From positions 1 through 40,837 of the forward strand of contig JAFAIM010000065.1 in the NCBI GenBank assembly GCA_019236735.1: a stretch of 40,837 bases of DNA, written 5' to 3'. A program made the translations under genes and the position numbers. Numbering within the stretch: the stretch's first letter is position 1; the number at the start of each line of letters is the position of its first letter. This DNA comes from Burkholderiaceae bacterium. Lineage in GTDB: Bacteria; Pseudomonadota; Gammaproteobacteria; Burkholderiales; Burkholderiaceae_F. The notes under the pieces are model-generated. The model was not told the DNA's origin. It searched no databases and saw only the letters and a list, made by a program, of their open reading frames with translations. This document shows positions 14,963-23,772 of the stretch, piece after piece.

Positions 14963-15009
14963 GGCCACCACCCCCGCGCGGCAGAGGGCGCGCAAGTGCG
15001 CGGCCGGGA

Positions 15010-15864
15010 TCAGGATGGCGCTGACGGAAGCCCGAGCCTTGACCAGATCGCCAGAGTGGGTTCGGCCAGGTTCATCGTGTAGAAGTGGATTCCCGGGGCA
15101 CCCTGCGCGAGCAGGCGTTCGCACAGCGAGGCGACGACGTCGAGGCCAAAGGCGCGGATCGATGCGCGGTCGTCGCCGAAGCTCTCCAGGCGGCGGCGCA
15201 TCCAGCGCGGGATCTCCGCGCCGCAGGCATCGGAAAAGCGCGCCAGTTGCGAGAAGTTCGTGATCGGCATGATCCCGGGCACGATCGGCTCGTGCACGCC
15301 GGCGCGCCGCGCATCGTCGACGAAACGCAGATAGCCTTCCAAACCGAAAAAGTACTGCGTGATGGCCGAGTCGGCGCCCGCGCGCATCTTCCGAACGAAA
15401 GCGGCCAGATCATCGGAAGCACCGCGCGACTGGGGATGCACTTCAGGATAAGCGGCCACTTCGATATGAAACCAGCGGCCGGTCTCCTCGCGGACGAACT
15501 CAACCAGGTCGCTTGCGTAGCGGAAGCGCGCCGAACCGGCAGCCATTCCCGAGGGCAGATCGCCGCGCAGCGCCACGAGCCGCCGGATTCCGACCTGCTG
15601 ATAGGTCTGTAGCAGCTGGCGGATCGAGCGCTCGTCGCTTCCGATGCACGAGATGTGCGGCGCCACTGGCAGGCCGGCGCTGTGCATCTCGAGCACGGTG
15701 CTGACCGTGCCTTCGCGCGTCGAGCCGCCGGCGCCGTATGTAACCGAGAAAAAGTGCGGTCGGACCTGCGCCAGGCGCTCGCGCGTCGCGCGCAGCTTCT
15801 GTGTCGCCTCCTCCGACTTGGGCGGGAAAAACTCGAAACTGAAGACGCGCTCGGTCCCGCTCAT
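15010..15864 (-). CDS. metF: methylenetetrahydrofolate reductase
   Basis: 284 residues, the normal length of bacterial MetF. It starts FSFEFFPPKSEEATQKLRAT, the family N-terminus with the catalytic Glu region, and contains SVTYGAGGSTREGTV, LVALRGDLPSG and PGIMPITNFSQL. The FAD enzyme reduces 5,10-methylene- to 5-methyltetrahydrofolate, the methyl donor for methionine synthesis. It is the last gene of the ahcY - holin-like - metF operon, 22 bp after the holin-like gene, so it should come under the SAH riboswitch at 17769-17866. Confidence 0.95.
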   Translation of the reverse strand: MSGTERVFSFEFFPPKSEEATQKLRATRERLAQVRPHFFSVTYGAGGSTREGTVSTVLEMHSAGLPVAPHISCIGSDERSIRQLLQTYQQVGIRRLVALRGDLPSGMAAGSARFRYASDLVEFVREETGRWFHIEVAAYPEVHPQSRGASDDLAAFVRKMRAGADSAITQYFFGLEGYLRFVDDARRAGVHEPIVPGIMPITNFSQLARFSDACGAEIPRWMRRRLESFGDDRASIRAFGLDVVASLCERLLAQGAPGIHFYTMNLAEPTLAIWSRLGLPSAPS

Positions 15865-15886
15865 CGGCGATTCGCCCTCGTCGATC

Positions 15887-16243
15887 TCACCGGGGCTGCC
15901 GCTCTTCGTGCCGCACCAGCATCCACAGGAAAGCGGTCAGCACCGAGTAGACCAGGGCCGCCAGCACGGCGGTCCAGAAGCCTTGCACCTCGAAGCCCGT
16001 TGTCAGTCCCGAAACGGCCCAGAACAGCAGCCCGTTGATCACCAGCAGGAACAGACCCAGCGTCAGGATCGTCACCGGCAGCGTCAGCAGCACCAGCACC
16101 GGCCGGACCACCGCGTTGGCCAGGCCCAGCAGTAGCGCCGCTACCAGAGCCACCACGGGACTGTGAACCGAAACGCCGGGCACCACGTACGCGACGACCA
16201 CCAGTGCGATCGCGTTCAGGAGCCAATGCAGCAGGAGCCTCAT
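15887..16243 (-). CDS. phage holin family (four-helix) membrane protein
   Basis: 118 residues, almost entirely four hydrophobic segments (LLLHWLLNAIALVVVAYVVP, VVALVAALLLGLANAVV, VLLTLPVTILTLGLFLLVIN and GFWTAVLAALVYSVLTAFLW), ending in a charged tail. The pattern GLANAVVRPVLVLLTLPVTI is diagnostic of the PF04020-type family named after phage holins. There is no phage context. Its place between ahcY and metF recurs in Betaproteobacteria, which argues for a housekeeping role; what that is remains unknown. Confidence 0.85.
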   Translation of the reverse strand: MRLLLHWLLNAIALVVVAYVVPGVSVHSPVVALVAALLLGLANAVVRPVLVLLTLPVTILTLGLFLLVINGLLFWAVSGLTTGFEVQGFWTAVLAALVYSVLTAFLWMLVRHEERQPR

Positions 16244-16274
16244 TGCAACCTCACTATGCGAAAAGACACCAGAC

Positions 16275-16297
16275 GCGGGCCCGAGCTTCGAGCCCGC
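16275..16297 (-). terminator. hairpin after ahcY (possible attenuator)
   Basis: GCGGGC (16275-16280) and GCCCGC (16292-16297) pair around an 11-base loop, 15 bases beyond the ahcY stop on the minus strand. No T run follows directly, although TTTT occurs about 12 bases later. It may reduce readthrough into the holin-like and metF genes or stabilise the ahcY message. Confidence 0.35.
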
Positions 16298-16312
16298 TTG
16301 CGCGGATGGACA

Positions 16313-17737
<1,425 letters not shown>

Positions 17738-17768
17738 CTCGCGCCCTCCTTTTCGTGCAAGGGTTCGC

Positions 17769-17866
17769 GAGCGCCGTTGCGAAAGACGCCCGGCCGGATC
17801 CGGGCCGCGGCGCCGCTTCGAGCCTGGCGGCCTGCCAACGGCCGTCGCAACGCTCCTCAAAGCGGG
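17769..17866 (-). promoter_or_regulatory. S-adenosylhomocysteine (SAH) riboswitch, ON type
   Basis: The leader of ahcY reads, on the minus strand, CCGCTTTGAGGAGCGTTGCG, a GCCAGGCTCGAAGCGG segment, and finally GCAACGGCGCTC. P1 pairs CCGCTT (17865-17860) with AAGCGG (17818-17813), and the 3' GCAACGGCGCTC (17780-17769) is complementary to GAGCGTTGC of the core, giving the pseudoknot typical of SAH riboswitches. These RNAs sense SAH and raise ahcY expression. Pairings were traced by eye; the class is recognised from its conserved GAGGAGCGTTGCGACGG and CCAGGCTCG cores. Confidence 0.88.
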
Positions 17867-17872
17867 ATTCGA

Positions 17873-17878
17873 ATTATA
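17873..17878 (-). promoter_or_regulatory. -10 box for the ahcY leader
   Basis: A perfect TATAAT on the minus strand ends 7 bases before the first paired base of the riboswitch, which fits a transcription start right at the aptamer's 5' end. No convincing -35 is seen 16-18 bases upstream. Confidence 0.6.
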
Positions 17879-17935
17879 TCGAAGTCGGTCGCCCCGACCC
17901 CGGTTTCCGGCGCGCGGCGCCCAGCCGATCCCGGG

Positions 17936-19453
17936 TCAGTTCCCCAGGTGGATCCAGATCGACTTGGTCTGCGTGTTCGCCAACACCGCCTCGAAGCACT
18001 TGTCGCGACCTTGGCCCGATTGCTTGTAGCCACCGAACGGCATCGTCATGTCGCCGTGGTCGTAGCAGTTGACCCATACGATGCCGGCTTCGACGTCGCG
18101 CGCCAACTTGTGCGCAGTGGTCAGATCGGAAGTCCAGATGCTCGCGGCCAGCCCGTAGATCGTGTCGTTGGCAATTCGGGTCGCTTCCGCCGGGTCGCGA
18201 AACGGAATCACCGCCCCGACCGGCCCGAAGATCTCCTCCCGCGCGATTTTCATCGACGATTTCACGCCTGCGAACAGCGTCGGCGCCACATAGAAGCCGC
18301 GGTCCAAGCCGACCGGTACGGCGCCGCCTAGCACCAGCTTCGCGCCGTCCGATTTGCCCGATTCGATGTAGCCCAGAACTCGCTTTTGCTGCTCCTCGGT
18401 CACCAGAGGCCCCATGGTGGTGGACGGATCGAGCGGATCGCCCGGGCGAAAAGATTCGGCTGCCTTGGCGCGGAAGCGCTCGACGAAGTCATCGGCAAGC
18501 GTCTCGTGTACCAGCAGGCGAGAGCCCGCGCAGCACACTTCGCCCTGGTTGCCAAAGATTCCGTTGACCGCGTACTCCACCGCGGTGTCCAGGTTGCCGA
18601 CGTCGCGCAGGATGATCTGCGGACTCTTGCCACCGCACTCCGTGCTGACGCGCTTCATGTTCGATTGGCCGGCGTACACCATCATCAGCTTGCCCACCTC
18701 GGTGGAGCCGGTGAACGCGATCTTGTCGACGTCCATATGCAAGCCGAGCGCGCGACCTGCGTCCTCTCCGTGGCCGTTGACGACGTTGAACACACCCTCC
18801 GGAACACCGGCTTCGGCCAATAGCTTGGCCAGCAGCAGAGCGCTGAGCGGCGACTGCTCGGCCGGCTTCAGCACCACGGAGTTGCCGGCGGCCAGCGCAG
18901 GGGCCACTTTCCAGGCCGTCATCAGCAGCGGGTAGTTCCACGGCACGACGCAACCGACGACGCCGAGAGGCTCACGCGTGATCAGATGCAGCGCGGACGG
19001 GCCGGTGTTGGTGACGGCACCTTCGATCTTGTCGATCGTTTCGGCGAAGAACTGGAACGTGAGCACGGTGGCCGGCAAGTCGATGCCGATCATCTCGGAG
19101 ATCGGCTTGCCCATGTCCATGCAATCGAGCAAAGAAAGATCGTCGGCGTGCTGCTCGATCAAGCGCGCCGCCTTGTACAGGACGTCCATCCGGGCGCGCG
19201 GCTTGATCCGGGACCAGCTGCCGCCGCGGAAGGCCTTGCGGGCGGCCGCTACGGCCAGATCCACGTCCTTCGCGGTTCCCTGCGCCACCTCTGCCAGCAC
19301 TTGGCGCGTAGCTGGATTGACCGTCCGAAAGCGGCCTCCCGAGGACGCCTCGACGAACCTGCCGCCGATGAAAAGGCGCGTCTCCGGGCGAACGCTGGCG
19401 GCGCGATCGTGCCAGTACTGACCCGAAGTGCGATCCGTGCTCGTGGCAGTCAT
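17936..19453 (-). CDS. NAD(P)-dependent aldehyde dehydrogenase (PuuC-like)
   Basis: 505 residues from ATG 19453 with GGAG at good spacing. Family landmarks are VVPWNYPLLMTAWKVAPALA (oxyanion Asn), VVLKPAEQSP, the glycine motif FTGSTEVGKL, the general base in STECGGKSPQ and the nucleophile region GNQGEVCCAGSR. The ending GQGRDKCFEAVLANTQTKS resembles gamma-glutamyl-gamma-aminobutyraldehyde dehydrogenases such as PuuC, used in putrescine breakdown, but no other puu gene is nearby. It stands alone on the minus strand; 254 bp separate it from the divergent activator gene. Confidence 0.9.
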   Translation of the reverse strand: MTATSTDRTSGQYWHDRAASVRPETRLFIGGRFVEASSGGRFRTVNPATRQVLAEVAQGTAKDVDLAVAAARKAFRGGSWSRIKPRARMDVLYKAARLIEQHADDLSLLDCMDMGKPISEMIGIDLPATVLTFQFFAETIDKIEGAVTNTGPSALHLITREPLGVVGCVVPWNYPLLMTAWKVAPALAAGNSVVLKPAEQSPLSALLLAKLLAEAGVPEGVFNVVNGHGEDAGRALGLHMDVDKIAFTGSTEVGKLMMVYAGQSNMKRVSTECGGKSPQIILRDVGNLDTAVEYAVNGIFGNQGEVCCAGSRLLVHETLADDFVERFRAKAAESFRPGDPLDPSTTMGPLVTEEQQKRVLGYIESGKSDGAKLVLGGAVPVGLDRGFYVAPTLFAGVKSSMKIAREEIFGPVGAVIPFRDPAEATRIANDTIYGLAASIWTSDLTTAHKLARDVEAGIVWVNCYDHGDMTMPFGGYKQSGQGRDKCFEAVLANTQTKSIWIHLGN

Positions 19454-19707
19454 GTTGGGCTCCTGGGGTGGACTCTCGATGCCTCGATCTCGTTGGAGGA
19501 TAACAGGCCATCCTCGCTCGATTTCGACGGTGCGTTCGACGTGCGAACGATTGTCGCCGACGGGGTGCCCTTTTCCGACTTTTTTCGTCTGTCGATACAA
19601 GGGCCGAAGCCTGATCCACCACGGGGTGGTCGGGGAAGGGGTCCTATTCCTCGGAGCGTGAGGAATTCACAGACACACCGCCGAGGTCGACGTACCTTGG
19701 CGGCGTG
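19454..19707. promoter_or_regulatory. divergent intergenic region with a short palindrome
   Basis: This 254-bp gap separates the aldehyde dehydrogenase from the BTAD activator. It holds an inverted repeat CGTTCG-acgtg-CGAACG (19533-19549), which could be an operator for either gene, and a run of T around 19580. No clear sigma70 promoter pair could be fixed by eye. Confidence 0.3.
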
Positions 19708-21525
19708 ATGACCCAAGCCCCGATGCGTCTTCGTTTACTGCTTAGAGGCGAGGCGGCTGCTTTGCTCTCCGACGGCCGCCGGATCGAACTCGAGCGCAAA
19801 GAGGCCGGCTTGCTGGCCTACCTGGCGCTGGAGGGATCGGCAACGCGGTCGCGGGTGGCCGGACTGCTCTGGCCGGACGGAAGTGAACAGCGCGCCCGCA
19901 GCAATCTGCGGCAGCGCCTGGCACGATTGCGCAGGTCGGTCGGCGAGATCGTCGTCGACGATGGGCAGGTGCTGCGGCTGGCACAGGGGGTGACGCTCGA
20001 GCCTGACGGTGTGAGCCAGCTGCTCGCCACGCAGCATTACGACGACTGCGCCGAATTCGACGAATGGCTGGAGCGGCGCCGTTGCGCCGGCCAGGCGCAG
20101 GAGCGTGAACGCCTGTTGGCCGAAGGCCAGCACCTGCTCGACGCAGGCCATTTTGCCGAGGCGGTCGAAATGGCCGAGCGGGCGATCGCCGTCGATCCCG
20201 CCGCCGAGGAAGGCTACTGCAAGCTGATGCGGTGGTACTACCTGCGCGGAGACCGTGCGGCTGCAATCGCCGTGTGGGACCGCTGCAAAGAGGTACTGCG
20301 ACGCGAGTACGGCCTGGCGCCATCGCCACAAACGATGCTGTTGGGGCACGCGATCGTCGGTTCGCAGAGACCGGCGACGATTCCGTGGCCGTACCGCGCC
20401 ACTCCGCTGACGGTGCTGCGGCCTCCCCGGCTGATTGGCCGCAGAAAGGCGCTGCAGCAGATCGGCAGCGCTTGGTCCCACGGACAGATGTTCCTGGTGC
20501 TGGGCGAGGGCGGTATCGGCAAGAGTCGCCTGCTAGCCGAATTTGCCGGCAACGACAGGTCCGTCGTCAGCACAGGCGCGCGCGCGGGTGACCGCGCGGT
20601 GCCGTACTCGACGCTGGCGAGGCTGCTGGCAGCAGCCAACGAACAGTTCCGGCCCGAGCTGGCGCCGGAGGTTTTGCTGGACGTCGGCCGCCTGCTGCCG
20701 CAACTTCTGCCCGCGGGGAGCAAAGCGCCGCGGCTCGCGACCGACGCCGATAGTCTGCAATTCCTGAAATCGCTGCGCTCGTACGCGCACGCATGCCGGG
20801 CCGCCGGCGCCGGCGGAGTTCTGCTCGACGATCTGCAGTTCGCCGACAGCGCGAGCGCGTCCGTGTTGCGCTACCTGTTCGACCCGGGACGTTGCCCGCA
20901 GGAGTCATGGCGGGCCGGATTCGCGACGCGCCACGATCCGGCAACGGTGACCGCGCGCGAGTTTGTCGAACTGCTGAGAGCGAGCTGGCAGGTGGCCGTC
21001 GTAGAGCTCGGTCCGCTCGAGATATCCGACATCGGCAATCTGGTTCAGAGCCTGCAGCTCGACGAGTTGTGCTCGCAAGCTTGGATCGACGCTCTCGCAC
21101 GCCACGCCGGGGGCAACCCGGCTTACCTGCTCGAAGCCGTCAAGACAATCCTGGCCGAGGGACCTCTGGCGAGCATCCCCAAGACGCTGCCCTTGCCCGC
21201 CACCGTCGAGGCAGCCGTCCGCAGCCGGCTCGATCAGCTCACCGCCGATGCGCGCGCGCTCGCACACCTCGCAGCAGCAGCCGCAAGCGCATTTTCGGTT
21301 CCTCTGGCCGCGGAGACGCTTGGGCGGCCGCCTTTGGAGCTGACAGCGGCTTTCGCCGAGCTCGAAAGCGCGCAAATCATGAAAGGCAGCTCGTTCGTCA
21401 GCTGCATCGTGCAGGCGGCGACGCTGCGCAGCGTGCCGGAGGCGATTCGCCAAGTCCTACAGCAGGCGGTCGCTTCGTATCTGGAGCGGGAGAGACGGCG
21501 ATTTCCCGACCCGCAGCCGCAGTAA
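19708..21525 (+). CDS. BTAD-domain transcriptional activator with AAA-type ATPase domain
   Basis: 605 residues from ATG 19708 (a GTG at 19705 directly precedes it). Order of domains: winged-helix DNA-binding region about 1-95 (GLLAYLALEGSATRSRVAGL), bacterial transcriptional activator domain about 105-215 (WDRCKEVLRREYGLAPSPQT), then an ATPase with Walker A GEGGIGKSRLL (about 266) and Walker B GGVLLDDLQFAD. The usual C-terminal TPR region of about 300-400 residues is missing: the protein stops soon after QAATLRSVPEAIRQVLQQ. Such activators are ATP-dependent switches. It is the first gene of a rightward set with the small protein, the TauE permease and the carbonic-anhydrase-like protein. Confidence 0.85.
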   Translation: MTQAPMRLRLLLRGEAAALLSDGRRIELERKEAGLLAYLALEGSATRSRVAGLLWPDGSEQRARSNLRQRLARLRRSVGEIVVDDGQVLRLAQGVTLEPDGVSQLLATQHYDDCAEFDEWLERRRCAGQAQERERLLAEGQHLLDAGHFAEAVEMAERAIAVDPAAEEGYCKLMRWYYLRGDRAAAIAVWDRCKEVLRREYGLAPSPQTMLLGHAIVGSQRPATIPWPYRATPLTVLRPPRLIGRRKALQQIGSAWSHGQMFLVLGEGGIGKSRLLAEFAGNDRSVVSTGARAGDRAVPYSTLARLLAAANEQFRPELAPEVLLDVGRLLPQLLPAGSKAPRLATDADSLQFLKSLRSYAHACRAAGAGGVLLDDLQFADSASASVLRYLFDPGRCPQESWRAGFATRHDPATVTAREFVELLRASWQVAVVELGPLEISDIGNLVQSLQLDELCSQAWIDALARHAGGNPAYLLEAVKTILAEGPLASIPKTLPLPATVEAAVRSRLDQLTADARALAHLAAAAASAFSVPLAAETLGRPPLELTAAFAELESAQIMKGSSFVSCIVQAATLRSVPEAIRQVLQQAVASYLERERRRFPDPQPQ

Positions 21526-21580
21526 TCCTTCCGGCTCGCAAGGGTCTGCGAAAAACGGGGTCGCGATCACATTGGCGGTT

Positions 21581-21600
21581 CGCTGACCAACCTGTCAGCG
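21581..21600. promoter_or_regulatory. palindrome between the activator and the next gene
   Basis: CGCTGAC (21581-21587) and GTCAGCG (21594-21600) are exact reverse complements around a 6-base centre. The position, 105 bases before the next start codon and 56 bases after the activator's stop, fits either an operator for the following genes or a weak terminator stem. No T run follows. Confidence 0.4.
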
Positions 21601-21704
21601 GACTTCCTACCTATTGCGCGTTTCGCTGCGGTATTCCTGCGATCACCCCTGTAGCGTCGGTTGCACGATTCGATCGCCTGTTTGCGTTAGCCGGGGAGCA
21701 GATC

Positions 21705-22001
21705 ATGGCGGCAATCAATCTCTCGAATACCGCTCAGTTGCAGTCTGGCACCCAACACATACCCAACACGTGGGCGACGGTTCCGACGATCCGTTCGGTC
21801 CAGGCTGCGCCGCGCCTGCTGGACTGGCTGGTGCGTTTGACCGAGCGGGCGCATGCGCTCGCCGCCCGCTGCGGAGTAGCACAAGCCCAGTGCGGTTTCG
21901 CGCCTTGGGGCGCCGGCGCCTTCCTCAGCGATGCCGCCGGCGGAGGGTCTCGTTCGTTCGAAGCGGCTCGCGCGCTTTCTTCGCGGTCGGGGCAGCGATG
22001 A
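21705..22001 (+). CDS. small protein of unknown function
   Basis: 98 residues from ATG 21705, with GGGGAG seven bases upstream. The N-terminal half is polar (MAAINLSNTAQLQSGTQHIP); the middle has an amphipathic helix (RLLDWLVRLTERAHALAARC) and the tail is rich in Gly, Ala and Ser. No signal peptide or membrane segment is obvious, and I recognise no family. Its last four bases overlap the TauE start (ATGA), which strongly suggests it is translated and coupled to the permease. Confidence 0.6.
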   Translation: MAAINLSNTAQLQSGTQHIPNTWATVPTIRSVQAAPRLLDWLVRLTERAHALAARCGVAQAQCGFAPWGAGAFLSDAAGGGSRSFEAARALSSRSGQR

Positions 22002-22807
22002 CCGGGCATACGCTCCTGGCGTTGCTGGGTGCCAGCGGGGTCGCGGCCGGTTTTCTGGCCGGATTATTCGGCGTCGGCGGTGGCCTGGTGATGGTGCCGG
22101 TGCTGCTGTACGCGTTCGACGCGGCCGCAGTGCCGCCGCAGTACGTGGTTGCTCTGGCGCTCGGAACGTCGATGGCCGCGATCGTTGTGTCGGCGCTGCA
22201 GAGCGCGTACGCGCACTACCGGCGAGGCAGCGCTTGTGCGGTCGAGTTCAAACGCGCAGCGCCCTGGGTGATGATCGGAGTGTTGTGCGGCAGCGCATTC
22301 GCGTGCGGAACGTCCAGCCGGTCGCTGCTGCTGTTCGTCGGCGCCTTCCAGCTGGTCGCCGCAGCGCTGATGGTCGCCGATGTTTCCAAGCTCACAGCGG
22401 TGCAGAAGATCGCCCGGCAGGGCGCCGCGCGGAACGTTTTGAGCGTGGCGTTCGGCGGAATCGCAGCACTGGCCGGGATCGGCGGAAGCACCCTGTTCAC
22501 GCCGTACTTCAAGGCGACCGGAATGGAGCCCAAGCGGGCAGTAGGCACGTCGGCGGCTCTCGGCCTTCCGATCAGCCTGGCCGGCGCGATCGGGTATGCC
22601 TGGGCGGGACGCAATGCGCATATCGGCGATTGGGCAGTCGGATTCGTCTCACTTCCCGCTCTGCTGGCGCTGGTCGCGGGCGCCGCGTTGACCGTGCGCG
22701 CCGGCGTTGTTATTGCGCACCGCATTCCACCGCGAGCTTTGTCGGCATCCTTTGGCCTGTTCCTTTGCGCCAACGGCGGCCATCTGCTCCTGCAAGCGGC
22801 CTCATAG
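21998..22807 (+). CDS. TauE/SafE-family sulfite or sulfur-anion permease
   Basis: 269 residues, eight hydrophobic segments in two similar halves. Each half carries the family's glycine-rich signature: GFLAGLFGVGGGLVMVPVLL at the start and ALAGIGGSTLFTPYFKATGM in the middle. These inner-membrane proteins export sulfite, sulfoacetate or related organosulfur anions, or take up thiosulfate. The start overlaps the small unknown gene by 4 bp and the carbonic-anhydrase-like gene follows within 11 bp, so the three are one operon. Substrate unknown. Confidence 0.88.
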   Translation: MTGHTLLALLGASGVAAGFLAGLFGVGGGLVMVPVLLYAFDAAAVPPQYVVALALGTSMAAIVVSALQSAYAHYRRGSACAVEFKRAAPWVMIGVLCGSAFACGTSSRSLLLFVGAFQLVAAALMVADVSKLTAVQKIARQGAARNVLSVAFGGIAALAGIGGSTLFTPYFKATGMEPKRAVGTSAALGLPISLAGAIGYAWAGRNAHIGDWAVGFVSLPALLALVAGAALTVRAGVVIAHRIPPRALSASFGLFLCANGGHLLLQAAS

Positions 22808-22817
22808 GAGTCAACCG

Positions 22818-23489
22818 GTGGAGCCGAGCGCAATGGCGATCGTCGAATCGGATCGAACCACAGAGGCCGGCATCCGCGAGCACCCATCGGTGCTGGAAGC
22901 AGCGCGCTCGCAAGCGATGTACCTGCGGACCTACGCTGCCGGCGGCCGCGTACCGGTGATCGACGCTACGGCCGCGGTGCATCCGACCGCTGTGCTGATC
23001 GGCGACGTATGGATTGGACCCGATTGCTGGATCGGGCCGAATGCGACGCTGCGCGCCGACCAAGGCCGGATCGTCGTCGGATCGCGCACCAGCATCCAGG
23101 ACAACTGTGTGCTGCACACCGGGCCCGACGGCACACTCACGATCGGCGAAGACGGTCAGATCGGGCACGGCGCGATGCTGCACGGGTGCACGATCGGCCG
23201 CAACGCGCTGATCGGCATGGGCGCGATCGTTCTGGACGCAGCTGTTGTCGAGCACGATGCGATCGTCGCGGCCGCCGCTCTGGTACCAGGCGATGCGCAC
23301 GTGCCCGCGTCGATGTTGTTTGTCGGCTCTCCCGGCAAGGTCACGCGGCCTGTGACAGCGGCTGACCTGGAGAACAAACGGCAATGCACCGAACACTACG
23401 TTGCGATGGCGCGCGGCTCGATCGGCATGAGCTGGGCTCCGGCGCGAATCGTCGTCTCAGAAGGCGCCCGCAACGAAGAAGGCGCATGA
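22818..23489 (+). CDS. gamma-carbonic-anhydrase-like hexapeptide-repeat protein
   Basis: 223 residues from GTG 22818, chosen because TAGGAG lies seven bases upstream; an ATG at 22833 is also possible. Left-handed beta-helix repeats run from VHPTAVLIGDVWIGPDCWIG to about residue 190, with metal-ligand histidines in NCVLHTGPDG and IGHGAMLHGCTIGRNALIG, the arrangement of gamma carbonic anhydrases and PaaY-like thioesterases. The N-terminus carries an extra 45 residues or so before the first repeat. It would hydrate CO2 or hydrolyse a thioester. Last gene of the operon; a hairpin starts at its stop. Confidence 0.85.
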   Translation: MEPSAMAIVESDRTTEAGIREHPSVLEAARSQAMYLRTYAAGGRVPVIDATAAVHPTAVLIGDVWIGPDCWIGPNATLRADQGRIVVGSRTSIQDNCVLHTGPDGTLTIGEDGQIGHGAMLHGCTIGRNALIGMGAIVLDAAVVEHDAIVAAAALVPGDAHVPASMLFVGSPGKVTRPVTAADLENKRQCTEHYVAMARGSIGMSWAPARIVVSEGARNEEGA

Positions 23490-23507
23490 GCGACCAGCAA
23501 TGGTCGC
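23490..23507 (+). terminator. hairpin terminator after the carbonic-anhydrase-like gene
   Basis: GCGACCA (23490-23496), a GCAA tetraloop and TGGTCGC (23501-23507) form a perfect 7-bp stem directly after the TGA, followed by the pyrimidine-rich TTCCTTCTT. It is a plausible intrinsic terminator with an imperfect T tract. Confidence 0.6.
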
Positions 23508-23537
23508 TTCCTTCTTGCATTTCGTAACGGTTTATCG

Positions 23538-23566
23538 TTGACAGCGTCGCAGCGCGCCGCCATTAT
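23538..23566 (+). promoter_or_regulatory. sigma70 promoter of the structured RNA
   Basis: Perfect -35 TTGACA (23538-23543), 17-base spacer, -10 CATTAT (23561-23566, four of six matches). Transcription would begin near 23573, at the 5' end of the long-range pairing described for the RNA that follows. Confidence 0.6.
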
Positions 23567-23572
23567 TCGAGT

Positions 23573-23765
23573 GTTTTCAACTCCGGGGACAACCCCATGG
23601 ACTGTGGCCCAAGCAGGTCTCTGAAGTAACCAGCGGGAACCACTCGGCACGTCCATTTTCGAGCCGTCGTCCCGCTGAACAGGCGGGACGGTGCGCAAAG
23701 ACCTCACAGCAGTAGCAGGCTGTCGCCCTCCGGGCACCTGCGGTCTCTTCCACCTCCCAGTTGTT
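23573..23765 (+). ncRNA. structured small RNA with 6S-like architecture
   Basis: No convincing reading frame covers this stretch, but its two ends pair in nested order: CAACT (23578-23582) with AGTTG (23759-23763), GTGG (23594-23597) with CCAC (23750-23753), GCAGGT (23603-23608) with ACCTGC (23736-23741), then CAGC (23621-23624) with GCTG (23719-23722). Between the last two stems lies a bubble whose 3' side folds into a small hairpin GCCC-tcc-GGGC. The apical part is a strong stem around CGTCCCGC/GCGGGACG. A closing stem, a central bubble with a 3'-side hairpin, an apical stem and a length near 190 nt are the hallmarks of 6S RNA, which binds sigma70 RNA polymerase. It could instead be an unrelated sRNA or leader. 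Confidence 0.5.
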
Positions 23766-23772
23766 TGTCTAC

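Larger units (their letters stand above)
14701..14992. repeat. direct repeat, copy 2 (about 295 bp)
   Basis: Second copy of the segment at 12207-12500, same orientation. It also carries a complete 38-codon gene with its own ribosome-binding site, the leader and the palindrome. Its left border coincides with the LysR start codon: the ATG at the border is kept in both copies, but only here does it open a long frame. Confidence 0.85.

Noticed and set aside
12207-14992. The direct repeats as a CRISPR array or as insertion-sequence ends
   Set aside because: There are only two copies, each about 295 bp, spaced by three genes, without a transposase or terminal inverted repeats.
15887-16243. The holin-like gene as a sign of a prophage
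   Set aside because: No phage genes are near and it lies inside the ahcY-metF operon; the family name is historical.
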